Origin: JACZQZ01 sp046756945
GTDB lineage: Bacteria > Pseudomonadota > Alphaproteobacteria > Rhodospirillales > 2-02-FULL-58-16
Assembly (NCBI GenBank): GCA_046756945.1
Contig: JBHHXI010000009.1
Location: 1-37,474, forward strand
Reading direction: 5' to 3'
Length of the DNA stretch: 37,474 bases
A program made the translations under genes and the position numbers. Below are positions 17,376 to 25,942 of the stretch, in pieces. The notes beneath the pieces were generated by a model. The model made no database searches and was not told the origin of the DNA. It worked only from the letters and a program-made list of their open reading frames with translations. Positions within the stretch are counted from its first letter, which is position 1; every line of letters begins with the position of its first letter.

Positions 17376-18640
17376 GGCCGGCCTCCTCTTCGCGCCGCCT
17401 TGTCCGTCGCGGCCATGCTGCGCAGGATGTTTTCCGCGGTCGGGCCGGAGCGGCGGGTGAGGTGGGCGCGGATGATTTCGTGCTCGACGGCGGCGTGGTC
17501 GAGGTCGAGGAACTGGGTGTCGGGAAGCCGGTCCTCGCCGGCGGCCTCGAAGACCTCCTGGAGCACGTCCATGGTGATGGGGCGCCCGCCGAGTCCGGCG
17601 ATGACCGTGTCCACGGGGATGGTCAAGCCACGCAGCGCCATGCGCACGTTGGAGGCGACGACGCCGCCGAGCCCGACGGCCAGGCTCTTTTCGACGACCA
17701 CCACCCGCTTGGCGCCCTCCAGGGCGGCGCGCAGGACGTCGAGCGGGAAGGGCCGGAACGAGCAGATGCTGACCGAGCCGATGGCGGCGCCGTCCCCGCG
17801 CATGCGATCGATGACGTCCTTGATGGTGCCGTTGACCGATCCCAGGGCGACGACCACGGTGTCGGCGCCGCCGGTCCGGTATTCGTGGATAAGCCCGCCG
17901 GATTCGTGGCCGAAGGCGTCCTTGAACTCGGCGGTGATCTCGGGGATCAGCTTGAGCGCCTGGAGCTGCTTGTCGTGGGCCAGATAGCGCACCTCGGCGA
18001 AGGCGTCGGGGCCGACCATGGCGCCGATGGACATGGGATCGTCGGGGTCGACGGACTGCACCGGAACATAGGGCGGCAGAAAGGCGTCGACCTGCTCCTG
18101 GGTGGGAATGTCGACCCGCTCGTAGGCGTGGGTAAGGATGAACCCGTCCATGCACACCATCACCGGGCAGCTCAGGTCCTCGGCCAGGCGGAAGGCCAGG
18201 ATATGCAGATCGGCGGCCTCCTGATTGGTCTCGGCGTAAAGCTGGATCCATCCCGAATCCCGCATGGACATGCTGTCCGAGTGGTCGTTCCAGATGTTGA
18301 TGGGGGCGCCGATGGCCCGGTTGCCGATGGTCATGACGATGGGAAGGCCAAGGCCGGCGGCGTTGTAAACGGCTTCCGCCATGAACAGGAGTCCCTGGCT
18401 CGCCGTCGCGGTATAGCTGCGCGCACCGGCCGCGGAGGCGCCGATGGCCACACTGAGGGCGGCGAATTCGGACTCCACGTTGATGAACTCGCAGTTTTTC
18501 AGTTCACCGCTCTTTACCAGCGCGCCGACCCCTTCGACGATGTGGGTCTGCGGCGTGATGGGGTAGGCACAGACCACCTCGGGCCGGCAAAAGGCGACGG
18601 ACCGGGCGACGGCCTGGGAACCTTCGATTTGCTTGAGCAT
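17372..18640 (-). CDS. porA: 2-oxoacid (pyruvate):ferredoxin oxidoreductase, alpha subunit
   Basis: This 422-residue alpha subunit contains the pyrimidine-binding ThDP domain. CAYPITPQTHIVEG (about 24-37) is the diagnostic YPITP motif, followed by NVESEFAALSVAIGASAAG and the TASQGLLFMAEA region that forms the active-site face with PorB. The C-terminal transketolase-C-like domain runs from about residue 255. It lies 16 bases after porG and overlaps porB by four bases, indicating one translationally coupled operon. Confidence 0.94.
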   Translation of the reverse strand: MLKQIEGSQAVARSVAFCRPEVVCAYPITPQTHIVEGVGALVKSGELKNCEFINVESEFAALSVAIGASAAGARSYTATASQGLLFMAEAVYNAAGLGLPIVMTIGNRAIGAPINIWNDHSDSMSMRDSGWIQLYAETNQEAADLHILAFRLAEDLSCPVMVCMDGFILTHAYERVDIPTQEQVDAFLPPYVPVQSVDPDDPMSIGAMVGPDAFAEVRYLAHDKQLQALKLIPEITAEFKDAFGHESGGLIHEYRTGGADTVVVALGSVNGTIKDVIDRMRGDGAAIGSVSICSFRPFPLDVLRAALEGAKRVVVVEKSLAVGLGGVVASNVRMALRGLTIPVDTVIAGLGGRPITMDVLQEVFEAAGEDRLPDTQFLDLDHAAVEHEIIRAHLTRRSGPTAENILRSMAATDKAARRGGRP

Positions 18641-18656
18641 GATCCGGCCCTTCCCA

Positions 18657-19217
18657 TCAACACGCTTTGACGCGTTCGTAGGCCGCTTTCGCGGCCGCCG
18701 CGTTGCCGTCGCCCGTGGGACCGGGGAACTTGTCGTGGATGGCGGCCGCCACGGAGTCCAGCTTGAGCCAGCCCGTGACCGCGGCCAACCCGCCCAGCAA
18801 CGCGGCGTTGGGCAGCGGCCGCCCGACGTGTTTCAGGGCCAGTTCCGTGGCCCCCACGCCACGCACATGGCCGGCGGGAAAATCCCCGACGAAGTCGCCG
18901 ATACCGAGTTCGTTGCCGCTCTTGGTGGAATTGAACAGGATGTAGCCGGTGGGCGAGAGTCCCTGGAACACGTCGACCGAGTGGAACAGCGTCGGGTCCT
19001 GGATGATCACCGCGTCGGGTTGCAGGATAGGCTCGCGCAGGCGGATATCGCGATCGTCGATGCGGCAGTAGGAAACGACGGGAGCTCCCATTCGCTCCGA
19101 TCCGAAACTGGGAAACGCCTGAGCGTGCTTGCCCTCAAGGAAGGCGGCCACGGACAGAATTTCCGCCGCGCTGACCACCCCTTGGCCGCCCCTCCCATGG
19201 ATGCGAACCTGAAACAT
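18657..19217 (-). CDS. porG: 2-oxoacid (pyruvate):ferredoxin oxidoreductase, gamma subunit
   Basis: This 186-residue gamma subunit has the family's N-terminal IHGRGGQGVVSAAEIL and FPSFGSERMGAPV motifs and normal length. It is the first gene of the operon porG-porA-porB-GltD/ferredoxin. The promoter region directly upstream carries an FNR-type box. The order gamma-alpha-beta with a separate flavoprotein/ferredoxin chain differs from the single-chain pyruvate:ferredoxin oxidoreductase of enterics and clostridia. Confidence 0.94.
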   Translation of the reverse strand: MFQVRIHGRGGQGVVSAAEILSVAAFLEGKHAQAFPSFGSERMGAPVVSYCRIDDRDIRLREPILQPDAVIIQDPTLFHSVDVFQGLSPTGYILFNSTKSGNELGIGDFVGDFPAGHVRGVGATELALKHVGRPLPNAALLGGLAAVTGWLKLDSVAAAIHDKFPGPTGDGNAAAAKAAYERVKAC

Positions 19218-19252
19218 GCGCTCCCGAATTATCGGATTTTTGATTTTCAGGA

Positions 19253-19294
19253 GTCATACGTGGCGTGCCCAGGGCATGCATTGATGCGGGTCAA
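19253..19294 (-). promoter_or_regulatory. FNR/Anr-type box and -10 element upstream of porG
   Basis: Bases 19281-19294 read TTGAC-CCGC-ATCAA on the minus strand, nine of ten specified positions of the TTGAT-N4-ATCAA consensus for FNR, Anr and FixK. TATGAC at 19258-19253 is a fair -10. The distance between centres, 32 bases, is that of a class II promoter with the activator at -41.5 and transcription starting near 19246, about 29 bases before the porG ATG. I infer induction by low oxygen. Which regulator of the family binds cannot be told. Confidence 0.65.
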
Positions 19295-19344
19295 GGCGTC
19301 ACGCCCCCCCGGGAAATGCCCTGTCGTGGCCGGAATAGAAGGCT

Positions 19345-21642
19345 CTAAGGTGAACCGCCGCCCGGGCCCTCGGCGGCGTGGCGCTGGGCATCGACGACGG
19401 CGAGGGCGCTCAGGTTGACCAGGCCCCGTGCGGTCACCGATGGGGTCGTGATGTGCGCCGGCGCCGCCGCGCCAAGGAGGATCGGCCCGACGGCCAGCCC
19501 GTCGCCCAGCGCCTTGACCAGGTTGAAGGCGGAATTGGCGGCGTCGAGGCTGGGGAAGACGAACAGGTTGGGCTGGCCGCGGAGACGGGAATCGGGAAAG
19601 ATGCGGGCGCGCAGCTCCTCGTTCAGCGCCACGTCGGCCTGCATCTCGCCCTCCATCTCCAGCTCCGGCGCCCGCTCGCCGAGCAGGGCCACCGCCGCGC
19701 GCATCTTCCTGGCCGAGGCGGTGTCGTCGGTGCCGAAGTTGGAATGCGACAGCAACACCACCTTCGGCTCCTCTCCGAAGCGGCGGATCGCGCCGGCGGC
19801 CATGACCGTCATTTCCAGCAGCTCCTCGGCCGTCGGATCGGGCGTGACGTGGGTGTCGCAGAAGAAGTACGTGCCCGTGGCCAGGATGAGGACGCTCAAG
19901 GCCGAAACGTCGCGCACCCCTTCCTTGCGGCCGATCACGTCGAGCACGGCGCGCAAATGCCAGCCGTACTGGCGGGACGTTCCGCAGATCATGGCGTCCG
20001 CTTCGCCGCGCTTGACCATGAGCGCGGCGATCACCGTCGTGTTCGTGCGCACGATGGTGCGGGCGTCGGCGGCGGACACCCCCTTGCGCCCCATCAGCGT
20101 GTGATAGAGGCGCCAGTATTCGCCGTACCGGGGGTCGTCGTCGGGATTGACCAGCTCGAATTCGTTGCCCGGCCGTATGCGCAGGCCCAGGCCGTCGATC
20201 CGCCGCCCCACCACGTCGGGGCGGCCGATCAGGATCGGCCGCACCAGGCCATCGTCGACCACGGCCTGGGCGGCGCGCAGGACCCGCTCGTCCTCGCCTT
20301 CCGCGTAGACGACCCGCCTGGGGTCCCGGCCGGCCTGCTCGAACACCGGTTTCATGAGCATGCCCGAGCGGAAGACGAAGCGCGACAAACGCTCTTGGTA
20401 GGCGTCGAAATCGCCGATCGGGCGGGTCGCCACCCCGCTGTCCATGGCCGCCCTGGCCACCGCCGGGGCGATCTCGAGGATCAGGCGCAGATCGAAGGGC
20501 TTGGGGATCAGGTATTCGGCGCCGAACCTCAGGTCCTCCCCGCCGTAGGCCCGGGCCACGATCTCCGAGGACTCGGCCATGGCCAGGTCGGCGATGGCCT
20601 TGACGCAGGCGATCTTCATCTCCTCGTTGATGGTCGTGGCGCCGACGTCCAGGGCGCCGCGAAAGATGAACGGGAAGCACAGAACGTTGTTGACCTGGTT
20701 GGGATAGTCCGAGCGCCCGGTGGCGATCACGGCGTCGGGGCGCACGGCCTTGGCGTCCTCGGGCAGGATCTCGGGCACCGGATTGGCCAGCGCCAGGATG
20801 ATCGGCTTCTCCGCCATGCGCTTGACCATGTCGGGGGTCAATATTCCGGGCGCCGACAGGCCAAGGAACACGTCGGCGCCGCCGATCACGTCGTCCAGGG
20901 CACGCGCCCCGGTGTCGGCCGCGTAGCGCTCCTTCTGCGGGTCCATCTCGTCGGTGCGTCCGCTGTAGACCACGCCCACGCGGTCCACCAGCGTGATGTT
21001 TTTCCTTTGCAGGCCCATGCCGACAAGCAGGTCGAGGGTGGCGATGCCGGCGGCGCCGCCGCCGGTCGATACCAGGCGCACGTCGCCGATGGATTTGCCG
21101 ACCACCCGGAGACCGTTGACCATGGCGGCGGCGACGATGATCGCCGTGCCGTGCTGGTCGTCGTGGAAAACGGGGATGTTCATGCGCTGGCGCAGCTTGC
21201 CCTCGACGACGAAGCATTCGGGGGCCTTGATGTCTTCCAGGTTGATGGCGCCGAAGGTGGGCTCCAGGCTGGCGATGATCTCCACCAGCTTGTCCGGGTC
21301 GGTTTCGTCGATCTCGATGTCGAAGGCGTCGATGCCGGCGAACTTCTTGAACAGGACCGCCTTGCCTTCCATCACCGGCTTGGCGGCGAGCGGCCCGATC
21401 GTGCCCAGGCCGAGCACGGCGGTGCCGTTGGTGACCACCGCGACAAGGTTGCTGCGCACGGTCAGGGTCGAGGCGTGCGCCGCATTCTCGACGATGGCCT
21501 CGCAGGCCGCCGCCACCCCGGGGGAATAGGCCAGCCCCAGGTCGCGCTGGTTGGCCAGCGGCTTGGTGGCAAGGACGGCGAGTTTCCCGGGCGTCGGCGC
21601 CCGGTGGTATTCAAGGGCCGTTTCGTTCGCTGTCTTGGTCAT
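19345..21642 (-). CDS. maeB: NADP-type malic enzyme with phosphotransacetylase-like domain (MaeB)
   Basis: This 765-residue protein is the length of bacterial MaeB. The N-terminal malic-enzyme part (about 1-430) has LAYSPGVAAACEAI, the metal/substrate region FHDDQHGTAIIV and a Rossmann segment GGGAAGIATLDLLVGMG. The C-terminal part (about 440-750) resembles phosphate acetyltransferase, is usually not catalytic and mediates acetyl-CoA regulation. It oxidatively decarboxylates malate to pyruvate with NAD(P)H formation. GAGGA precedes the ATG. It begins 40 bases after the secreted hydrolase gene and is followed by the POR operon with its own promoter, so its pyruvate product may feed POR. Confidence 0.95.
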   Translation of the reverse strand: MTKTANETALEYHRAPTPGKLAVLATKPLANQRDLGLAYSPGVAAACEAIVENAAHASTLTVRSNLVAVVTNGTAVLGLGTIGPLAAKPVMEGKAVLFKKFAGIDAFDIEIDETDPDKLVEIIASLEPTFGAINLEDIKAPECFVVEGKLRQRMNIPVFHDDQHGTAIIVAAAMVNGLRVVGKSIGDVRLVSTGGGAAGIATLDLLVGMGLQRKNITLVDRVGVVYSGRTDEMDPQKERYAADTGARALDDVIGGADVFLGLSAPGILTPDMVKRMAEKPIILALANPVPEILPEDAKAVRPDAVIATGRSDYPNQVNNVLCFPFIFRGALDVGATTINEEMKIACVKAIADLAMAESSEIVARAYGGEDLRFGAEYLIPKPFDLRLILEIAPAVARAAMDSGVATRPIGDFDAYQERLSRFVFRSGMLMKPVFEQAGRDPRRVVYAEGEDERVLRAAQAVVDDGLVRPILIGRPDVVGRRIDGLGLRIRPGNEFELVNPDDDPRYGEYWRLYHTLMGRKGVSAADARTIVRTNTTVIAALMVKRGEADAMICGTSRQYGWHLRAVLDVIGRKEGVRDVSALSVLILATGTYFFCDTHVTPDPTAEELLEMTVMAAGAIRRFGEEPKVVLLSHSNFGTDDTASARKMRAAVALLGERAPELEMEGEMQADVALNEELRARIFPDSRLRGQPNLFVFPSLDAANSAFNLVKALGDGLAVGPILLGAAAPAHITTPSVTARGLVNLSALAVVDAQRHAAEGPGGGSP

Positions 21643-21682
21643 GGGTAGTCCTCGAATTCCGCCGTCCCGCGCCGCCCGCGGG

Positions 21683-22507
21683 CTACCGGGACGCGGATTT
21701 GATGAACCCGGCGATGACCGCCACCACGTCCTGCTCGATACCCAGGAACCCGTGGGCCGACCGGGCCTGGCACGGTTTCGAGATGGGCGGGTCGCCGCCG
21801 CTGAACATCTTCACGGCAACCCTGGACGCATTGACCAGGCCCTCCGCGATGCGTGCGGCGCCGTCGGGCGGCGTCGCCCAGCATTCGTCGTCCTCGTGGG
21901 CGACGACGAGGGCCGGTATTCGGATCCGATCGAGCGGCAGGTCGGTGAGCGGGCGGCCGTCGGAATTATCTTCCGTCATGCTGGACGTAAGGACCAGCCC
22001 GGCGATTTTCTCCCTGGCGTGGATGGCTACATAGGCCGCGGATTCGGTGCCCCGGCTGGTGCCGATGAGCCATACGGGTACGCCCACGGTCTTCTTCAGG
22101 TGGGCGGTCACGGCGTCGATGTCGGTCACGTGTTTGGCGCTGTTCCTGAAACCGCCGCGCATGCCAACGCGCTCCTTGCGGTCCGACGGCGCGTCCACCA
22201 CCGCCACGGCGAAGCCGTGGGCGGCGAAATCGGCGCGGGTGCGGACCAGGAAGTTGTTCCTGCCCCAACCGATTGCGGGCCGGTCCGCGGCGCCGGACAG
22301 ATCCAGGTTCCCCTTTCCCCCGGCAAACAGGATGACGGCGGCGACGGGCTTTTGCGGGGTGATGAGAATGAAATTCTGGGTGACGCCCGCTCTCGTCTCC
22401 AGGGTGACCAGCCGCTCCCCGGCCCCGGCGCGGGCCGGGTTCGCGGCCGCCGCCGCCAGGCCGGCGAGCGCAGCACACAAAAGGGAAACGGAAACCAGGC
22501 GGGCCAT
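21683..22507 (-). CDS. secreted alpha/beta-hydrolase fold protein
   Basis: This 274-residue protein has an N-terminal signal peptide (MARLVSVSLLCAALAGL then an Ala-rich region, cleavage likely near residue 27), so it is probably periplasmic or outer-membrane associated. The nucleophile elbow is WLIGTSRGTES with Ser151. An acidic residue in VVAHEDDECW and a late histidine in RSAHGFLG complete a plausible catalytic triad. This type of dienelactone-hydrolase-like protein is common but largely uncharacterised. It lies directly upstream of maeB on the same strand with 40 bases between, which may be only co-transcription. Substrate unknown. Confidence 0.82.
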   Translation of the reverse strand: MARLVSVSLLCAALAGLAAAAANPARAGAGERLVTLETRAGVTQNFILITPQKPVAAVILFAGGKGNLDLSGAADRPAIGWGRNNFLVRTRADFAAHGFAVAVVDAPSDRKERVGMRGGFRNSAKHVTDIDAVTAHLKKTVGVPVWLIGTSRGTESAAYVAIHAREKIAGLVLTSSMTEDNSDGRPLTDLPLDRIRIPALVVAHEDDECWATPPDGAARIAEGLVNASRVAVKMFSGGDPPISKPCQARSAHGFLGIEQDVVAVIAGFIKSASR

Positions 22508-22627
22508 CGCGGATCATCCCCGTGGACTCGGTTCTCGGCCGACGGTAGCGTGAATCGGCGCCGCCGACAATCCGATGGGCGCCGGCAACGGGACGGGAGG
22601 TGACGCCGTGGGAGTGATGGGGCCGGG

Positions 22628-23371
22628 ATGACGGAGCCGCGCCCGGCCGGCGTGCCGGCGGTCATCGGCCATAGGGGCGCCTGCGGCCATGCGCCGGAAA
22701 ACACCCTCGCCTCCATCCGCAAGGCCGCGGCGCTCGGCGTCCGCTGGGTCGAGTTCGACACCAAGCTGAGCCGGGATGGCCATGTGGTCCTCTTTCACGA
22801 CGACAAGCTGAAGCGCACCACCGGCGCGCCGGGCGCGGTGGCGGACCGGGACCTGGCGGACCTCCAGGCGCTCGACGCCGGCGGCTGGTACGCACGTGCG
22901 TTCAAGGGCGAGCCCGTCCCGACGCTGCGCCAGGCGATGGCTGTCCTTGCCGGGCTGGGGCTCGGCGCCAACGTCGAGATCAAGGCGTCGCCGGGCCGCG
23001 AAGGCGAAACCGGGCGCATGGTGGCGCGGCTGCTGCGCGACGAATGGCCGGCGGACCTGCCCGTACCCCTGGTCTCCAGTTTCGATTCCGTAACCCTGGC
23101 CGCGGCGCGCGACGCGGCGCCCGACATCCCGCGCGCCCTGCTGGTGTTCGGGATCCCCCGCGACTGGCGCCGGCGGATGGAAGACGCGGGCTGCACGGCG
23201 CTCCACTGCCGGCACCGGGAGCTCACCCCCGGCCAGGCGCGCGCCGTGGTGGACGCCGGGTTTCCGCTGCGCTGCTTCACGGTGAACGAGCCGGCGCGGG
23301 CCGGGACCCTGTACGGCTGGGGCGTCGAGGCGGTGATCAGCGATCACCCCGACCGCCTGCTACGCCGGTGA
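22628..23371 (+). CDS. glycerophosphodiester phosphodiesterase (GDPD/UgpQ type)
   Basis: This 247-residue cytoplasmic enzyme has the GDPD TIM-barrel motifs: GHRGACGHAPENTLASI (catalytic His15 with Arg16 and Glu), VEFDTKLSRDG (Glu and Asp metal ligands), LFHDDKLKRTTG (second catalytic His) and ANVEIK. It hydrolyses glycerophosphodiesters to glycerol-3-phosphate plus an alcohol, as in phospholipid headgroup recycling. There is no signal peptide, as for UgpQ, although no Ugp transporter is present nearby. It is divergent from the hydrolase/maeB pair across a 120-base spacer. Confidence 0.92.
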   Translation: MTEPRPAGVPAVIGHRGACGHAPENTLASIRKAAALGVRWVEFDTKLSRDGHVVLFHDDKLKRTTGAPGAVADRDLADLQALDAGGWYARAFKGEPVPTLRQAMAVLAGLGLGANVEIKASPGREGETGRMVARLLRDEWPADLPVPLVSSFDSVTLAAARDAAPDIPRALLVFGIPRDWRRRMEDAGCTALHCRHRELTPGQARAVVDAGFPLRCFTVNEPARAGTLYGWGVEAVISDHPDRLLRR

Positions 23372-23471
23372 GTGATAGCCGCACGGCGCGCAAAGCACGG
23401 GCCCAGGCGTCTTAGTAGTATTCCCGCGCACGATTTCGTGCCATCTTTTGCGTGTATGCGGGAGGGGCCCC

Positions 23472-24851
23472 ATGACAACCAAATTCAATGCGATCATCAT
23501 CGGCACCGGCCAGTCGGGACCGGCCCTGGCCGCCCGCCTGTCCGCCGAAGGCATGACCGTGGCCGTCATCGAGCGCAGGCGTTTCGGCGGCACCTGCGTC
23601 AACACCGGCTGCGTCCCCACCAAGACCCTGGTGGCCAGCGCGCGGGCCGCCTTCATGGCGCGGCGGGGGGCCGATTTCGGTGTCCTCATCGACGGTCCCA
23701 TCCGCGTCGACATGAAAAAGGTCAAGGCGCGCAAGGACGCCGTCGTCGAGCGCTCGACCAAGGGTGTCGAGGGGTGGGTGAAGGGCCTGGAGAACGGCAC
23801 CGTGTACATGGGCCACGCAACCTTCGAAGGGCCGCGGACGGTGCGCGTCGGCGACGACGTGCTGGAAGGGGACAAGGTCTTCATCAACGTCGGCGCACGG
23901 TCGGCGGTGCCGCCGATTCCGGGACTCGACACCGTGCCCTATTTCGACAACTCGACCATGATGGACGTGGATTTCCTGCCCGAGCACCTGGTCCTCATCG
24001 GCGGCAGCTATATCGGTCTCGAGTTCGGCCAGATGTATCGCCGCTTCGGCAGCCAGGTCACCATCATCGAACGGGGGCCACGCCTCCTGATGCGCGAGGA
24101 CGAAGACGTGTGCGCGGCGGTGGCCGGGATCCTCGACGACGAAGGAATCACCGTCCTCACCGACGCCACGGACTTCAGCGTCGCCGGCACCGACGGCGAC
24201 ATCTCGGTGCACGCGCGGTGCGACGGCGTGACCACAGAGATCGCCGCATCCCATCTCCTGGTCGCCACCGGGCGCATGCCCAATACCGGGGACCTCGGCC
24301 TGGACAGGGCGGGCATCGAGGTCGACGAGCGGGGCTTCATCAAGGTCGACGATCAACTGCGCACCAACGTGCCCCATGTCTGGGCCATCGGCGACTGCAA
24401 TGGCCGGGGCGCCTTCACCCACACCTCGTACAACGACTACGAAATCGTCGCCGCCAACCTGCTGGACGACGATCCCCGCCGGGTCAGCGACCGCATCACC
24501 GCCTACGCGCTCTACATCGACCCGCCGCTGGGGCGGGTCGGCATGACCGAACGCCAGGTACGCGAATCGGGCCGCCAGGCGCTGATCGGCAAGCGGCCGA
24601 TGACGCGGGTCGGGCGCGCCGTCGAACGCGGCGAAACCCATGGCTTCATGAAAATCCTGGTGGACGCGGAAAACAAGCGCATCCTGGGCGCCGCGATCAT
24701 CGGCATCGGCGGCGACGAGGTCATTCACGGCATCATCGACGTGATGTACGCCAAGGCCCCGTACACGGTGATCCAGCGCGCCATGCACATCCATCCGACC
24801 GTCAGCGAACTCATTCCCACCATGCTGGGCGAGCTGCAACCGTTGACCTGA
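23472..24851 (+). CDS. mercuric-reductase-like class I pyridine nucleotide-disulfide oxidoreductase
   Basis: This 459-residue FAD/NAD(P)H flavoprotein has an N-terminal dinucleotide loop GTGQSGPALAARL and a redox-active disulfide in GGTCVNTGCVPTKT (Cys42, Cys47). A second nucleotide-binding segment reads LVLIGGSYIGLEFGQMY, and the dimer-domain HPTVSELIPTM supplies the His-Glu pair. No N-terminal heavy-metal-associated domain and no C-terminal CC pair (the mercury site) are present, so true mercuric reductase activity is unlikely. Soluble reductases of this group remain of unknown substrate. The ATG has GGAGGGG five bases before it. No lipoate-enzyme genes adjoin, which argues against dihydrolipoamide dehydrogenase. 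Confidence 0.9.
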   Translation: MTTKFNAIIIGTGQSGPALAARLSAEGMTVAVIERRRFGGTCVNTGCVPTKTLVASARAAFMARRGADFGVLIDGPIRVDMKKVKARKDAVVERSTKGVEGWVKGLENGTVYMGHATFEGPRTVRVGDDVLEGDKVFINVGARSAVPPIPGLDTVPYFDNSTMMDVDFLPEHLVLIGGSYIGLEFGQMYRRFGSQVTIIERGPRLLMREDEDVCAAVAGILDDEGITVLTDATDFSVAGTDGDISVHARCDGVTTEIAASHLLVATGRMPNTGDLGLDRAGIEVDERGFIKVDDQLRTNVPHVWAIGDCNGRGAFTHTSYNDYEIVAANLLDDDPRRVSDRITAYALYIDPPLGRVGMTERQVRESGRQALIGKRPMTRVGRAVERGETHGFMKILVDAENKRILGAAIIGIGGDEVIHGIIDVMYAKAPYTVIQRAMHIHPTVSELIPTMLGELQPLT

Positions 24852-24974
24852 ATGCTACCGGCGCGCCGGGCCGGCCGCGACCGATCATGCTTCCGGCGGA
24901 GGATGCGGTGACACCGACGCGAGGATGGACGTATGCGCGGGGAGTGACTAGGTTGAGACTCCGAGGATGTGATC

Positions 24975-25421
24975 ATGGCTGACGACGACGATGTGAAACA
25001 GGCGGACGCCGCGGACGCCGCCGGGGACGGGGACAAGGCACCTCCCGCCGCCGCCGAAGGGGACGCCGCCGCCGGGGACGGGGACGACACTGCCGCCGCC
25101 GCCGCCGAAGGGGACGCCGCGGCCGGGGACGGGGACGAGGCTCCCGCCGGCGAGGCCGGCGACGGCGCCGCCGCGGACGGAGACCCGGACGCGGTCTACG
25201 ACGTTCCGGTGGAGGTTACGGCGGTTCTGGGCACGGCGACCATGAAGGTGAGCCAGCTCCTGAAGCTGGGCCGCGGCGCCGTGGTGCAGTTGGACCGCAT
25301 GGTGGGCGAATCCATCGATCTGCACGCCAACAACCGATTGATCGCGCGCGGCGAAGTGGTGGTGATCGACGACCGCCTCGGCGTAACCATGACCGAGGTC
25401 ATCAAGTCCGACCACGGCTGA
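24975..25421 (+). CDS. fliN: FliN-family flagellar motor switch protein with acidic repetitive N-terminus
   Basis: This is 148 residues. The C-terminal SpoA domain (about 74-146) is classic FliN: YDVPVEVTAVLG, LLKLGRGAVVQLDR, NNRLIARGEVVVIDDRLGV and TEVI. FliN forms the base of the C-ring that sets rotation direction. The first 72 residues are almost only Ala, Gly, Asp, Glu and Pro and include two copies of AAAEGDAAAGDGD. This is probably a disordered, highly acidic tether, longer than most FliN N-termini. The start giving MADDDDVKQA has GAGG upstream. No other flagellar operon gene is adjacent, so it is either the relocated main fliN or a paralogue. Confidence 0.88.
   Translation: MADDDDVKQADAADAAGDGDKAPPAAAEGDAAAGDGDDTAAAAAEGDAAAGDGDEAPAGEAGDGAAADGDPDAVYDVPVEVTAVLGTATMKVSQLLKLGRGAVVQLDRMVGESIDLHANNRLIARGEVVVIDDRLGVTMTEVIKSDHG
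25047..25136 (+). repeat. in-frame 51-base-period repeat in fliN
   Basis: Codons for AAAEGDAAAGDGD occur at 25047-25085 and again at 25098-25136, nearly identical at the DNA level, with a partial GDGD-coding copy before them. The arrangement suggests slippage or unequal exchange and potential length variation of the acidic tail between strains. Confidence 0.7.
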
Positions 25422-25457
25422 GCATCCCCCGGCGAACGGACCGAAGGGGGGCATGGG

Positions 25458-25868
25458 GTGACCATCCGCATCCGGGAAATCGACCACGTGGTGCTGCGCG
25501 TGTCCGACGTGCCCCGCGCCATCCGTTTTTATTGCGACGTGCTCGGCTGCACCGTGGAACGGCGGCTGGACGACATGGGGCTTTACCAGCTTCGCGCCGG
25601 GCGCTCGTTGATCGACCTGGTGGACGTCAACGGCGAGATCGGCCGCCGGGGCGGGGCGGCGCCGGGCGCCGGCGGCAGGAACGTGGACCACCTGGCCCTG
25701 CGCATCGAGACTTTCGACGAGACGGCCCTGCGCCGCCACCTGGAGGCCCTGGGCGTGGCGCCCGGGGACGTGCACCAGCGCTACGGCGCCGACGGCGACG
25801 GCCCGTCCATGTATATCCAGGATCCCGACGGCAACACGGTGGAACTGAAGGGCCCGCCAGGCGGCTGA
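25458..25868 (+). CDS. VOC-family (glyoxalase/dioxygenase-fold) protein
   Basis: This 136-residue protein has a single vicinal-oxygen-chelate domain made of two beta-alpha-beta-beta-beta units. The first begins IDHVVLRVSDVPRAIRFYCDVLG; the second is in NVDHLALRIETFDE and ends DPDGNTVELKG. Metal ligands at the usual places (His in IDHVV, His in VDHLAL, Glu in TVELKG) are present. The start is GTG after a G-rich Shine-Dalgarno. These proteins include lactoylglutathione lyases, fosfomycin-resistance enzymes and extradiol dioxygenases; this short form is not assignable further. It may share a transcript with fliN, 36 bases upstream. Confidence 0.88.
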   Translation: MTIRIREIDHVVLRVSDVPRAIRFYCDVLGCTVERRLDDMGLYQLRAGRSLIDLVDVNGEIGRRGGAAPGAGGRNVDHLALRIETFDETALRRHLEALGVAPGDVHQRYGADGDGPSMYIQDPDGNTVELKGPPGG

Positions 25869-25942
25869 CTCCTTTGCCGCGCGCCGGAGTGTGCTACCGT
25901 CGCGGCGGGACGGAGAACCTGTCGGAATAAATTGGCCGCGGG

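Noticed and set aside
16341..18251. Extended 636-codon version of porB
   Set aside because: The first 290 residues read porA out of frame; the ATG at 17375 has an ideal Shine-Dalgarno and an ATGA overlap with porA.
19378..21648. 756-codon plus-strand frame opposite maeB
   Set aside because: Mirror of maeB codon structure; no motif and no plausible start.
23472..24851. Mercuric reductase (merA)
   Set aside because: Lacks the C-terminal cysteine pair and metal-binding N-terminal domain, and no mer genes adjoin.
25047..25136. CRISPR or tandem-repeat array
   Set aside because: Only two near-identical copies, in frame within a low-complexity coding region.
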